A program made the translations under genes and the position numbers. Below the pieces are notes generated by a model that was not told the DNA's origin, ran no database searches, and saw only the letters and a list, made by a program, of their open reading frames with translations. Shown piece by piece: positions 42,854 through 51,795 of a DNA stretch of 64,000 nucleotides (positions within the stretch are counted from its first letter, which is position 1; each line of letters opens with the position of its first letter). This DNA is from DATKZM01 sp035527975 (GTDB taxonomy: Bacteria; Pseudomonadota; Alphaproteobacteria; JAPULJ01): NCBI GenBank assembly GCA_035527975.1, contig DATKZM010000058.1, positions 1 to 64,000 of the forward strand, in the 5' to 3' direction.

Positions 42854-43591
42854 ATGACCGAAACGACTGCCATCGATGAGCTGAACACCGATCTGAAGGC
42901 AACGACCGACGATCCGGCCGCATTTCTCGCCATGACCTGGTTTCTGGACGGCGACACGCCTTCGGTGCGTGACTATGCCGCCGAGCATGCGGGCAGCGAC
43001 GGCAGCGACCTTGAGCGCGCGGTGCGCCTGTTTTACGCGGTCCGCGACGGCATCCGTTACGATCCCTACGCGGCCATCATGGTGCGCGACTATTTCAGGG
43101 CCAGCCACACGCTGACGCGCGGCCGAGGGTTCTGCGTCCAGAAGGGTGTGGTGCTCGCCGCGGGTTTGCGCTCGCTCGGGATCCCGGCCCGTCTCGGCTA
43201 TGCCGACGTCACCAATCATCTTGCAAGCCCACGGCTCATCGAGCTTCTCGGCACCAGCGTCTTTTATTGGCACAACTACGTCGAGGTCTGGCTCGACGGG
43301 AAATGGGTCAGTTGCACCCCTGTCTTCAATGTTGAACTCTGCGAGAAATTCAACACCCTCCCGCTCGACTGGGACGGCAAGAGCGATTCGCTCCTTCATC
43401 CCTTCGACGGCGACGGCAAACAGCACATGGAGTATCTGCGCTACCACGGCGCTTTCTCCGATCTGCCGTACGAGATCCTGGAGGCGTGTTTCGTCAAGGA
43501 ATATGCCAAGGCCTATGAGTCCGGCGGGCGTTTCGCGGAGGGCGGCGATTTTTACGCCGAGGCCGAGGCCATCGGACACTCGGTTCGCTAA
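42854..43591 (+). CDS. Transglutaminase-like Cys-protease-fold protein
   Basis: 245 residues with a transglutaminase-core pattern: the Cys in GRGFCVQKGVVLAAGLRSLG near residue 97, GIPARLGYADV, and the His in YWHNYVEVWLDGKWV near 140. No signal peptide, so cytosolic. Bacterial members are usually amidases, proteases or peptide-processing enzymes rather than cross-linkers. First gene of a plus-strand series facing a MarR gene, with the two FeS proteins and a PaaK-like ligase behind it. Its role there is not known; amide hydrolysis of an imported conjugate is a guess. Confidence 0.78.
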   Translation: MTETTAIDELNTDLKATTDDPAAFLAMTWFLDGDTPSVRDYAAEHAGSDGSDLERAVRLFYAVRDGIRYDPYAAIMVRDYFRASHTLTRGRGFCVQKGVVLAAGLRSLGIPARLGYADVTNHLASPRLIELLGTSVFYWHNYVEVWLDGKWVSCTPVFNVELCEKFNTLPLDWDGKSDSLLHPFDGDGKQHMEYLRYHGAFSDLPYEILEACFVKEYAKAYESGGRFAEGGDFYAEAEAIGHSVR

Positions 43592-43702
43592 CCCCCAAAT
43601 TTCTGACCCTGTTCAGCGCCGGACACGGAATTTATGCTAGCGTAGAATTTCCTGTGGGCCGGCATCGGGTCGCCCCAAATCGATGCGAAAGGAGCTTGCG
43701 CG

Positions 43703-44722
43703 ATGGATGCCGCTTCGGTCAAAGCGCTGGCCCGCGACCTCGGTGCCGATCTCGTCGGTATCGCCAGCGCAAAGACCCTCAACGCCTTTCCGCCCGACCC
43801 GCAACATCCCCAGACACCCGACCGCATTTCGCCCTATACCAAGAGCGTCGTGGTGATCGCCCAGCACATCCCCGTCGCTGCCTTCCGCGCCAAACAGAAC
43901 GTGCCCGTCCAGTACATCGACATGCTGATCTTGCGGCGCATGGACAAGATTGCCTTCAGGCTCGCCGAGGCGCTGGAGGATGCGGGCTATCCGAGTTTCG
44001 TCACAGCGGCCCAGGAAACCGACTGGGACTACAAGAAAGCAAGCTACGGCAGGCTCTCTACGCGCCATCTGGGCATCGAGGCGGGGCTCGGCACCTTTGG
44101 GCTCGAGGTCAACATCCTGACGCCCGAATACGGCCCGCGCGTCTATCTGACCGGCATCCTCACCGAGGCCGAGCTCGAACCCGACGAGATGATCACCGAG
44201 CAGGTCTGCATTGGCGAATCCTGTTCGCGCTGTCTTTATTCCTGCCCGTCGGACGCCGTGCTGCATTTCGGCATCGACAAGCGCGGCTGCGCGGTCGAGG
44301 CGCAGGAATTCGGCTACATGCAGATCACCAAGTTCTTCAACACCTTCGTTGAGAAGTCGCACGACGAAAAGGCCGACGCGATCAAAAGCCGCGATGTCTA
44401 CGGCTTCTGGCAGGGGCTGCTGCGCGTCGTCGGCTCCTTCGGCGACTGCCCGCGCTGCCTTGCGGTATGCCCGGTCGGCAACGACTATCACGCTTATCTG
44501 TCTGACGCTCAGAAGCACATTCCCGAGCGCACGCCGGAGAAAGAGGCAAAGGCGAAGGGCTACAAACAGGCGCGCAAGGACGGCGACGAGATCGTGGGCC
44601 TCAACGAATGGAACCGGCGCTGGGTCGGCCCGGACGGCTACCAGGGCATGGTCGCCCGCCAGCTCCAGGCGTTCAAAAAACAGCAGCGCGAACGCGAGGA
44701 AGCGGCGGGCGAGCCGCACTAG
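43703..44722 (+). CDS. QueG/reductive-dehalogenase-like iron-sulfur protein, paralogue 1
   Basis: 339 residues. The N-terminal half matches the flavin/corrinoid-binding domain of epoxyqueuosine reductase and reductive dehalogenases (ALARDLGADLVGIA, then EAGLGTFGLEVNILTPEYGP). Two [4Fe-4S] motifs follow: CIGESCSRCLYSCP with a further Cys in KRGC, and CPRCLAVCPVGNDY. No Tat signal, so soluble and cytosolic. It lacks the QueG C-terminal HEAT-like region and is not in a queuosine context. It may reduce a CoA-bound or free organic substrate. The paralogue at 44927 shares the layout. Confidence 0.72.
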   Translation: MDAASVKALARDLGADLVGIASAKTLNAFPPDPQHPQTPDRISPYTKSVVVIAQHIPVAAFRAKQNVPVQYIDMLILRRMDKIAFRLAEALEDAGYPSFVTAAQETDWDYKKASYGRLSTRHLGIEAGLGTFGLEVNILTPEYGPRVYLTGILTEAELEPDEMITEQVCIGESCSRCLYSCPSDAVLHFGIDKRGCAVEAQEFGYMQITKFFNTFVEKSHDEKADAIKSRDVYGFWQGLLRVVGSFGDCPRCLAVCPVGNDYHAYLSDAQKHIPERTPEKEAKAKGYKQARKDGDEIVGLNEWNRRWVGPDGYQGMVARQLQAFKKQQREREEAAGEPH

Positions 44723-44723
44723 A

Positions 44724-44889
44724 GCGGCCGCAGATTTGAAAGTATCTCATCCCCCCTTGTGGGGGAGGGTTAGGGTGGGGGGTAAACACTCGTATGATTT
44801 TCCGCCGCCGTTGGCGGCGGGGCACCCCCACCCGGACGCGCCTTAGCGCGTCCACCCTCCCCCATCAAGGGGGAGGGTTATCTGGCCGC
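44724..44889. repeat. 166-bp intergenic inverted repeat between the paired FeS genes
   Basis: Ends GCGGCCGCAGAT and ATCTGGCCGC are complementary. Inside, a G-rich arm (CCCCCCTTGTGGGGGAGGGT, from 44751) opposes ACCCTCCCCCATCAAGGGGG, whose 5' neighbour is an inserted GGACGCG/CGCGTCC hairpin. A CCGCCGCC/GGCGGCGG hairpin lies at 44802. A dispersed palindromic element rather than a simple terminator. Confidence 0.7.
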
Positions 44890-44926
44890 AACGAATGAAT
44901 GCGGTCTGACTAGGAAGCGAGGGAAC

Positions 44927-45925
44927 ATGGTCGCGGTCTTCCAGTCGCCGGTCACCGCCGAAGAGATCAAGGCGAAGGCAAAAGCGCTCGGCGCCGATAT
45001 CGTCGGCATCGCCGACGGCGCGGTCATGAACGAGAACCCGCCCGACCCCAGGGATCCTCGCCGGCCCAGTGATATCACTGACTACGACGCCGACCGCGTC
45101 ATCGTTGTCGGCAAGCGCCTCAACAGCGGCACCACCCGCCTCACCCGCTGGGACGAGCGCCACAAATACTACAACGACGAGTTGACCCTGACGCGGCTTG
45201 AGGAGACGACGCTCGATCTTGTCCTGTGGCTGGAGGAGCTGGGCTATCCCGGGCTCATCGTGCCGCCGACCCATGTCGATCCCTGGCGCTACCGAGGCAA
45301 TCCCGAAGAGGCGATGAAGCCGCTGCTCTCGCTCAACCACGCCGCTGTCGAGGCCGGTCTGGGCACGCTGGGCCTCAACCTCCAACTCCTCACGCCGGAA
45401 TATGGCCCCCGGGTCATGCTCTCCGGGGTCCTGAGCTCAGTCCCCGTGACGCCCGACAAAAAGATGGAGGACGCGCTCTGCCTTGGCCCTGAATGCGGGC
45501 GCTGCCTGTCGACCTGTCCGGGCGACGTGGTGCAGCACTGGGATCGTGACTGGCAGGCTTGCGACCGCTACCGCAGCCCGCACGGCTTTTTCCAGCTCAC
45601 CGAATATCTGGAGGAGATGATCCGCGCCGGCGATCCCGAGACCCAGCGCGCCATGCTGCGCTCGGAGACGAGCTTCAACCTCTGGCAGTCGATCCTGCGC
45701 GGATCGGGCGCGATCACCGGTTGCCGGCGCTGCCAGGATGTCTGCCCGGTCGGCGGCGACTACGAGAGGATGCTGAAGGACGCGCTGGACGTTATCCCCG
45801 AGGACAATGACGACAAACGGGCCCGGCTCAAATCCATGACCGAGACCGAGGCCGGCGGCGCGATGCCGGCGAGCCACGATGCCCAGGCGCGCTGGATCGG
45901 TAAGCGCGCCGGCTCGGACGGCTGA
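44927..45925 (+). CDS. QueG/reductive-dehalogenase-like iron-sulfur protein, paralogue 2
   Basis: 332 residues, clearly related to the 43703 product: KAKALGADIVGIADG, EAGLGTLGLNLQLLTPEYGP, then [4Fe-4S] motifs CLGPECGRCLSTCP and CRRCQDVCPVGGDY. The stretches between differ enough to suggest different partners or substrates. The stop lies four bases before the PaaK-like ligase gene, so the two are coupled. The pair plus ligase suggests activation of an acid to a CoA ester and low-potential reduction, as an inference only. Confidence 0.72.
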   Translation: MVAVFQSPVTAEEIKAKAKALGADIVGIADGAVMNENPPDPRDPRRPSDITDYDADRVIVVGKRLNSGTTRLTRWDERHKYYNDELTLTRLEETTLDLVLWLEELGYPGLIVPPTHVDPWRYRGNPEEAMKPLLSLNHAAVEAGLGTLGLNLQLLTPEYGPRVMLSGVLSSVPVTPDKKMEDALCLGPECGRCLSTCPGDVVQHWDRDWQACDRYRSPHGFFQLTEYLEEMIRAGDPETQRAMLRSETSFNLWQSILRGSGAITGCRRCQDVCPVGGDYERMLKDALDVIPEDNDDKRARLKSMTETEAGGAMPASHDAQARWIGKRAGSDG

Positions 45926-45929
45926 TCCG

Positions 45930-47219
45930 ATGCCCCTGCCGCTCCCCGCCTCCCGCGACGAGATCGAGGCAATCCAGCGGCAACGCCTGCCGATCGTGGT
46001 CGAGCAGGCAAAAAAGGCGCCGTTTCACGCCGAGCGCTTTGCCGGTATCGACACATCAAAACTCGGCAACCCGGAGGAATGGCGCAAAATCCCGATCCTC
46101 GACAAGGAAGAGCTGCGCACGCTCTCCCCCGAGGCGTTTATGACCACCTTCAATATGGCGCCGCGCGGCGAGATCATGGAGTACTGGCGCTCGGGTGGCT
46201 CCACCGGCAAGCCGCTCTTCTACCCGCGGACCTTCGAGGACATGAAATACATGTATCTCGGCTTCACCCGCGGCATCGAGTGCATGGGGCTCAAACCGGG
46301 CGACACGGCGCACGTTTCCTTCCCGCTCGGCATCCATCCCGTCGGCCACATGTATGCCCGCGTCTGCCAGCATATCGGCGTCGGCGTCAACTGGGCCGGC
46401 TCGGGCGCTTCGACCCCTTCGGCGGTTCAGGTTCAGCTCATTCAAGATCTCAAGCCCACCGTCTGGATGGGCATGTCGAGCTACGGTCTTCATCTGGCCA
46501 ACCACGCCGAGGCGATGGGCATCGATCTGGCCAGCTCGAGCGTCGAGCGCATCGTCTGTTCGGCCGAGCCGATCTCCGCCGCCAAGCGCGCCAAGCTTGA
46601 GCGCAGCTGGGGCGCCAAGGTCTACGACAGCTTGGGCATGACCGAGTGTTGTCTGATCAGCTCCGAGGACGGCGAGGATGAGGGCTTCCGTCTCTGGGAG
46701 GACATGTTCCTGACCGAAATCCTCGACCCCGAGACGCTTGAGCCCGTCGGCGTCGGCGAGACCGGCACGCTCGTCGTCACGCCCTTGTGGTCGAACAACG
46801 CCACACCCTTCATCCGCTGGTCCACCGGCGACATCGTCGTCAACCTCGGCTGGGGCGGCACCAGCACCGGCCCCTACTCGGTCTTCCCCCGCCTCCAGCA
46901 CGCCCACCGCACTGCGGGCTTTTTCAAGGTGCGCGGCGTCAACATCAATCACTCCGAGTTCGAGGACTTCATGTTCGGCTACGAGGCGGTGCAGGACTTC
47001 AAGGCCGAGATCGTGACCGTTGACGACCTCGACCGCCTACGCCTCTCGGTCGAGTTGAAACGCGGCTCGAATAGCGACGACATGACAACGCAGCTCGAGG
47101 GCGCCACCAAAACCACCTTCGAGGTCACGCCCGAGATCGTGATCCTCGAGCGCGGCACCCTGGCCACCGAATTCGAGGGCGCGGTCAAGGCCCCGCGCTT
47201 CCAGGACAACCGGGCCTAA
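45930..47219 (+). CDS. PaaK-like phenylacetate-CoA ligase family protein
   Basis: 429 residues from ATG 45930. Adenylate-forming motifs of the PaaK subgroup: YWRSGGSTGKPLFYPRT (phosphate loop), VYDSLGMTECCLISSEDGED (adenine site), FIRWSTGDIVVNLGWG, and a short C-terminal domain with FFKVRGVNINHSEFEDF. The C-terminal Lys region is unlike that of PaaK proper, so the acid activated may differ. Four bases behind the second FeS gene. This family activates aryl and arylacetic acids with ATP and CoA. Confidence 0.82.
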   Translation: MPLPLPASRDEIEAIQRQRLPIVVEQAKKAPFHAERFAGIDTSKLGNPEEWRKIPILDKEELRTLSPEAFMTTFNMAPRGEIMEYWRSGGSTGKPLFYPRTFEDMKYMYLGFTRGIECMGLKPGDTAHVSFPLGIHPVGHMYARVCQHIGVGVNWAGSGASTPSAVQVQLIQDLKPTVWMGMSSYGLHLANHAEAMGIDLASSSVERIVCSAEPISAAKRAKLERSWGAKVYDSLGMTECCLISSEDGEDEGFRLWEDMFLTEILDPETLEPVGVGETGTLVVTPLWSNNATPFIRWSTGDIVVNLGWGGTSTGPYSVFPRLQHAHRTAGFFKVRGVNINHSEFEDFMFGYEAVQDFKAEIVTVDDLDRLRLSVELKRGSNSDDMTTQLEGATKTTFEVTPEIVILERGTLATEFEGAVKAPRFQDNRA

Positions 47220-47227
47220 ATCCAGAT

Positions 47228-47254
47228 CGTCTCAGAGCGCAGCGATCTGAGACG
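47228..47254 (+). terminator. 9-bp stem hairpin after the PaaK-like gene
   Basis: CGTCTCAGA pairs exactly with TCTGAGACG around a nine-base loop, eight bases after the stop. No clear T-run, so only a possible terminator. Confidence 0.4.
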
Positions 47255-47279
47255 TGGCTGTTGATCTATCTCATATATT

Positions 47280-47330
47280 CAGAGCACGACGCGCGCGTCA
47301 CACCAGATCACCGTGACGCGAACCTGCGCT
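47280..47330. repeat. 50-bp palindrome, copy 1 (inverted relative to copy 2)
   Basis: CAGAGCACGACGCGCGCGTC followed by ACACCAGATCACCGTGACGC. Its reverse complement matches the unit at 52221, sharing GTGATCTGGTGTGACGCG. Arms are less perfect here than in copy 2. Confidence 0.7.
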
Positions 47331-47466
47331 AAGGCTGGTCCGGGCCGGCTCCAGAAGACCACACGGCCCTATCGGCCGGCGCTCCTGAGCCATGATCCGG
47401 TAGGAAATGACGCCGGGCGGACGATCGGCCATAATCCGGCATATCGATCACCGCCGGCCCGAGCCA

Positions 47467-48702
47467 ATGACCACGATTACCCGCGACGATCTCGCCGCCC
47501 TCGATGTGGCCGACCCGCTGGCCCGCTTCGGTGAGCGCTTCTCGCTGCCCGAGGGCATTATTTATCTCGATGGCAATTCGCTTGGTGCCTTGCCCAAGGC
47601 GGTCGCCGACCGCATCGCATCGGTGGTCCGCGATGAATGGGGCCATGACCTCATTCGAAGCTGGAACACGCACGACTGGTTCACCCTGCCGGGCCGCGCC
47701 GGCGACAAGATCGGGCAACTGATCGGCGCGCATCCGGGCGAGGTGGTCGCCGCCGACAGCACTTCGGTCAACCTCTTCAAGCTGCTCGCCGCCGCCGTTA
47801 AGCTCAGGGCCGGTCGCACCGTAATCGTATCCGAGCCGGGCAACTTCCCGACCGATCTCTATGTCGCGCAAGGGCTGGGCGAGCTGTTGGGTGGCATCGA
47901 ATTGCGCCTCGCCGAGCCCGACGCGCTGGCCCAGGCCATCGGCGACGATACCGCTGTCGTCATGCTGACCCATGTGAACTACAAAACCGGCCGCCTGCAC
48001 GACATGGCGGCTGTCACCAAAATGGCGCACGAGGCCGGGGCTCTGATGCTTTGGGACCTCGCGCACAGCGCCGGCGCCCTGCCGGTCGACCTTTCCGGCG
48101 CCGATGCCGATCTCGCGGTCGGCTGCGGCTACAAGTATCTGAACGGCGGTCCAGGCGCGCCGGCCTTCCTCTATGTCGCCAAGCGCCTGCAGGACGACAT
48201 CCGCCCGCCGCTCTCCGGCTGGATGGGCCACGCCGCACCGTTCGAATTCGGCATCGACTATCGCCCGGCCGAGGGCATCGCGCGCAATCTCTGCGGCACC
48301 CCGGCGATCCTCTCCATGGCCGGGCTCGACACCGCGCTCGATCTCATGCTCGAGGCTGACATGGGCGCGATCCGCGCCAAATCGGTGGCGCTGTGCGATG
48401 CCTTCGCCGCCCTCGTCGAACAGGACTGCGCCGGCCACGGGTTCGAACTGGCCTCCCCGCCCGCGGCGATGCGCGGCAGCCAGGTGAGCTTCCGCCACCA
48501 GCACGGCTACGCGATCATGCAGGCCCTGATCGGCCGCGGCGTGATCGGCGATTTCCGCGCCCCCGATCTGATGCGCTTCGGCTTCGCGCCGCTTTACATC
48601 CGGCACGTCGATGTCTTCGACGCCGTCGCGATCCTGCGCCAGATCATGGACACCCGCGCCTGGGACGTCCCCGAATTTCACGCCCGCGCGGCGGTGACCT
48701 AA
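47467..48702 (+). CDS. kynU: Kynureninase
   Basis: 411 residues, PLP-dependent aminotransferase fold. IYLDGNSLGALPKAV near the N-terminus, HVNYKTGRLHDM, WDLAHSAGALPVDL and the PLP-Lys motif GCGYKYLNGGPGAPAF are diagnostic. It cleaves kynurenine to anthranilate and alanine. ATG 47467 (MTTITRDDL) fits the family; an ATG at 47407 gives an atypical leader. Tryptophan 2,3-dioxygenase is encoded 11 kb away on the other strand; kynurenine formamidase is not in the window. Confidence 0.95.
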   Translation: MTTITRDDLAALDVADPLARFGERFSLPEGIIYLDGNSLGALPKAVADRIASVVRDEWGHDLIRSWNTHDWFTLPGRAGDKIGQLIGAHPGEVVAADSTSVNLFKLLAAAVKLRAGRTVIVSEPGNFPTDLYVAQGLGELLGGIELRLAEPDALAQAIGDDTAVVMLTHVNYKTGRLHDMAAVTKMAHEAGALMLWDLAHSAGALPVDLSGADADLAVGCGYKYLNGGPGAPAFLYVAKRLQDDIRPPLSGWMGHAAPFEFGIDYRPAEGIARNLCGTPAILSMAGLDTALDLMLEADMGAIRAKSVALCDAFAALVEQDCAGHGFELASPPAAMRGSQVSFRHQHGYAIMQALIGRGVIGDFRAPDLMRFGFAPLYIRHVDVFDAVAILRQIMDTRAWDVPEFHARAAVT

Positions 48703-48741
48703 CGCGGGCCCGCCCCGGGACGGGGATCGGAAATCCAGACC

Positions 48742-50526
48742 ATGATCCAGGCCTCGCGCCTTTACGCCGCGCTGTACCGCTTCTTCCTTGGTTCGGTCGA
48801 CCCAAAGCCGTGGCTGGTCGCCGCGCTCGTCATCGGCTCCCTGCCCTACGCCCAGGCGCTGGCCGCAACGCTCGCCGGGCCCTTCACAATCGATGACGAT
48901 GCGCGCCAGCTGGTTTTTTGGATGGTGCGCTGGCGCGACCCGGCGCTGTTCCAGGACGATCTGATCGCCCGTTACTTCGCCTCCGTCTCGCCGCCCGGTT
49001 TCCGCGCCGCCTATTGGCTGCCGGCGCAACTCGGCATCGATCCGGTGCTGGCGAGCAAGCTCTTTCCGATCGCGCTCAACGCGGTGATGACCCTCTATGC
49101 CTTTCGCCTCGGCTTGCGGCTGAGCGGCGGGCGTGTCCCGGCGGCGTTCCTCGGCGCGATCGGTTTGTCCTTTCTGATGGCCTGGAGCCACGTCATCATC
49201 AGCGGCACGCCGCGCGCCTTCGGGCTGCCGCTGCTGATGGTTTTTCTCTACCAGATGGCGCGCGGGAGCACGGTTGGCGTGACGCTGGCGGGCGCCCTCG
49301 TCGCCCTCACCTATCCGCCGGCCGCCGCGCTTGGGCTCGGCGCGCTCGGCCTCACGCTCGTTCGCCGGCACGGCAAGCGTTGGCTCGGCGGATTGCGGCT
49401 GGATTTCTCGCGCGCAACCGTTCTGCCGATCGTGTGCGCCGGCAGCGTGAGTGTTGCCATTCTGCTCGTCGCCGCGCTCGACCGCGACTTCGGCCCGATC
49501 GCCTCGATGGAGCAGATCAAGAGCGAGCCTATGTTTCGCAGCGGCGGGCGGATGCCGCTGCTGGGCGAGCAGGGAGCGTTCCGCATGTCCGTATGCGGCG
49601 GGCTCTTCGGCGTGGTGCCGATCGAATGGTGCCAACTCATGGACCGGCGGCCGGCCGCGCCGATCCTGCTGGGGCTGCTGCTGGCCGGGTTGATCTGGGC
49701 CGCCCGCGGCATCGCGGCGCGTGGGCCACCCGGCGAACGGGCGATTGATTGGAGCCCGATCGTGCGTCTTCTACTCGTAGGCGCAATTCTTTACGGCGTG
49801 GCTTTCATGCTGATGCTGACGTTGCACGTACCCTCGCGCTATGCCCTCACCCCGCTTCGCCTGGTCGGGCTCTTTGGCGCGACCATGTTCGGCGTATTGC
49901 TCGCCGAGCGTGCTCTTCGAACGGCGGGACCCACGGCCGGGAAAGCGCTCGACCGGCGCCAATGGGCCCAGCTCGGCCTCGCCGCTCTGACGGTCGTCGC
50001 CTTCGCCGCGCTTTATCCGCTCGAGGTTTCGCGCCGCAACGTCAGGCCGCACCACCCGGCAATCCTCGCCTATCTACGCGGCCAGCCGAAATCGGCATTG
50101 ATCGCCGGAATGCATTCGATGACGAGCAATATTCCGAGCTATTCCAGACGCCGGGTGCTGGTCGCCAGCGAATACGCCATCCCGGTCGATCGGGGCTACA
50201 TCGCCCGCTACCGCGCCCGCGCCCATGCCTTCATCGACGCCCAATACACGGCCGATCCGGGCCGGCTCGTCGCCTTTCTCCAGCGATATCGCATCAGCCA
50301 TCTGATCATCGATCCGGCCGCGCTCACCGCCGCCGGGCTCAAATCGGTCTGGTGGCGGCGCGAGCATCGTACCGCGCACGCGCGGGTCACGGCGGCGCTG
50401 GCCGGCGGCGCCAGGCCCGCGCTCCTGGGGTTCGTCGCGCCGTGCGCGATGCTCAAGGAGCGCGCCCTGTCGGTGATTGCCGCGAGCTGCGTGATCGAGC
50501 GCGGGCCCCGAAAAACAGGCCGATAA
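48742..50526 (+). CDS. Large polytopic membrane protein, GT-C glycosyltransferase-like
   Basis: 594 residues with about ten to eleven hydrophobic segments, then a soluble domain from about 440 to 594. The first outer loop has acidic pairs (TIDDDARQLVFW, RDPALFQDDLIARYF), the pattern expected for GT-C enzymes using polyprenyl-phosphate sugars. The C-terminal portion (VDRGYIARYRARAHAFIDAQ and LVAFLQRYRISHLIID) resembles soluble domains of such proteins. No family could be assigned with certainty. It starts 39 bases after kynU with no functional link apparent. Confidence 0.6.
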   Translation: MIQASRLYAALYRFFLGSVDPKPWLVAALVIGSLPYAQALAATLAGPFTIDDDARQLVFWMVRWRDPALFQDDLIARYFASVSPPGFRAAYWLPAQLGIDPVLASKLFPIALNAVMTLYAFRLGLRLSGGRVPAAFLGAIGLSFLMAWSHVIISGTPRAFGLPLLMVFLYQMARGSTVGVTLAGALVALTYPPAAALGLGALGLTLVRRHGKRWLGGLRLDFSRATVLPIVCAGSVSVAILLVAALDRDFGPIASMEQIKSEPMFRSGGRMPLLGEQGAFRMSVCGGLFGVVPIEWCQLMDRRPAAPILLGLLLAGLIWAARGIAARGPPGERAIDWSPIVRLLLVGAILYGVAFMLMLTLHVPSRYALTPLRLVGLFGATMFGVLLAERALRTAGPTAGKALDRRQWAQLGLAALTVVAFAALYPLEVSRRNVRPHHPAILAYLRGQPKSALIAGMHSMTSNIPSYSRRRVLVASEYAIPVDRGYIARYRARAHAFIDAQYTADPGRLVAFLQRYRISHLIIDPAALTAAGLKSVWWRREHRTAHARVTAALAGGARPALLGFVAPCAMLKERALSVIAASCVIERGPRKTGR

Positions 50527-50529
50527 GCG

Positions 50530-51699
50530 TCAGCCGACCACGAGTTCCTGCTCGACCAGCGAGACCCAATAAGAGGCACCGATCGGCGCCACGTCGTCGT
50601 TGAAGTCGTAATTTGGATTGTGCAGCATGCAGCCGCCCGCCGCCCCGCCATTGCCCAGCCAGACGTAGGAGCCGGGCTTTGCCTGGAGCATGAAGGCGAA
50701 GTCCTCGGCCCCCATTTCCGGCGGCGGATCGACCACGACGTGTTCGGCGCCGACCACCTTGGCAGCGGCCAGGCGCGCGCGCTCGGTTTCGTCCACGGAG
50801 TTGACCAGCACCGGATAGCCGCGGTGATATCCGACATCCGCTTTGACGCCATGCGCCTCGGCGACGCCCTTGACGATCCGGCGGATACGCTCCTCGACCA
50901 GGTCCCTTGCCTCGGGCGAAAGCGTCCGGCAGGTGCCGCTGAGCTTGGCCTCCTCGGGGATCACGTTGCCCGCCGTTCCGGCATGGAACTGCGTCACGCT
51001 GACGACCACGGCCTCGACCGGATCGGCCGAACGGCTGACGATCGTCTGGAGCGCCGTGACCATCTCGGCGCCCACCACCACCGGATCGTTGGCGCGGTGC
51101 GGCATGGCGCCGTGGCCGCCCGTCCCGATCACGGTGATGCGGAAGAAATCGGCCGATGCCAGCATCGGCCCGGCACGCACGCCGATCGTGCCTGCCTCCA
51201 TGCCCGGCCAGTTATGCATGCCGTAGACGCCGTCGCAGGGGAATTTGCTGAACAGCCCGTCGCGCACCATCACGCGGCCGCCGCCGCCGCCCTCTTCGGC
51301 CGGCTGGAAGATGAAATGGACGGTGCCGTCGAAGTCGCCCCGGTCGGCGATGTACTTGGCGGCGCCCAGCAACATGGCTGTATGTCCGTCATGGCCGCAG
51401 GCGTGCATCCTGCCGTCATGCTTGGATTTGTGGGCGAAGCTGTTCTTTTCCTGCAGCGGCAGCGCATCCATGTCGGCGCGCAGGGCGATCGCGCGCTTGG
51501 ATGTCCCCCGCGAGAGCGTGCCGATCACCCCGGTCGTCGCCATGCCGCGATTGATCGGGATGCCAAAGCTGGTGAGCTTCTCGGCGACGACGTCGGCGGT
51601 CCGCTCCTCCTTGAAGCCGAGTTCGGGATGGGCATGAAGATCGCGCCGCCAGGCGGTCATCTCCTTCTTCAGCTTCTTGACCCCGTCGATCAGCGGCAT
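50530..51699 (-). CDS. M20-family amidohydrolase (hippurate hydrolase/IAA-amino-acid hydrolase type)
   Basis: 389 residues. Di-metal peptidase motifs are RRDLHAHPELGFKE, RADMDALPLQEK, MHACGHDGHTAML and FQPAEEGGGGGRVM; the closing His is in GAAGGCMLHNPNYDFND. A dimerisation domain is inserted at about 190-300. These enzymes hydrolyse N-acyl amino acids such as hippurate or indoleacetyl conjugates, releasing aromatic acids, which suits the surrounding metabolism. Convergent with the GT-C-like gene. Confidence 0.9.
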   Translation of the reverse strand: MPLIDGVKKLKKEMTAWRRDLHAHPELGFKEERTADVVAEKLTSFGIPINRGMATTGVIGTLSRGTSKRAIALRADMDALPLQEKNSFAHKSKHDGRMHACGHDGHTAMLLGAAKYIADRGDFDGTVHFIFQPAEEGGGGGRVMVRDGLFSKFPCDGVYGMHNWPGMEAGTIGVRAGPMLASADFFRITVIGTGGHGAMPHRANDPVVVGAEMVTALQTIVSRSADPVEAVVVSVTQFHAGTAGNVIPEEAKLSGTCRTLSPEARDLVEERIRRIVKGVAEAHGVKADVGYHRGYPVLVNSVDETERARLAAAKVVGAEHVVVDPPPEMGAEDFAFMLQAKPGSYVWLGNGGAAGGCMLHNPNYDFNDDVAPIGASYWVSLVEQELVVG

Positions 51700-51795
51700 G
51701 CGGTTGCTCCGTTCCTTGGTCCTGGATATGTACGCTACCGAGCTAGGCCCGTCGCCGCCAAAGGCAAGCGCGCGAGACGGCGCGTTTTACAGTGG

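Noticed and set aside
42191..43579. Minus-strand open frame of 462 codons
   Set aside because: Only the C-terminal 158 codons (from ATG 42667) are MarR-like. The rest is the mirror of the transglutaminase-fold gene on the plus strand and has no family character.
47329..49635. Minus-strand open frame of 768 codons
   Set aside because: Antisense to kynU and to the GT-C-like gene; composition is that of a GC-rich shadow frame and no motif is recognisable.
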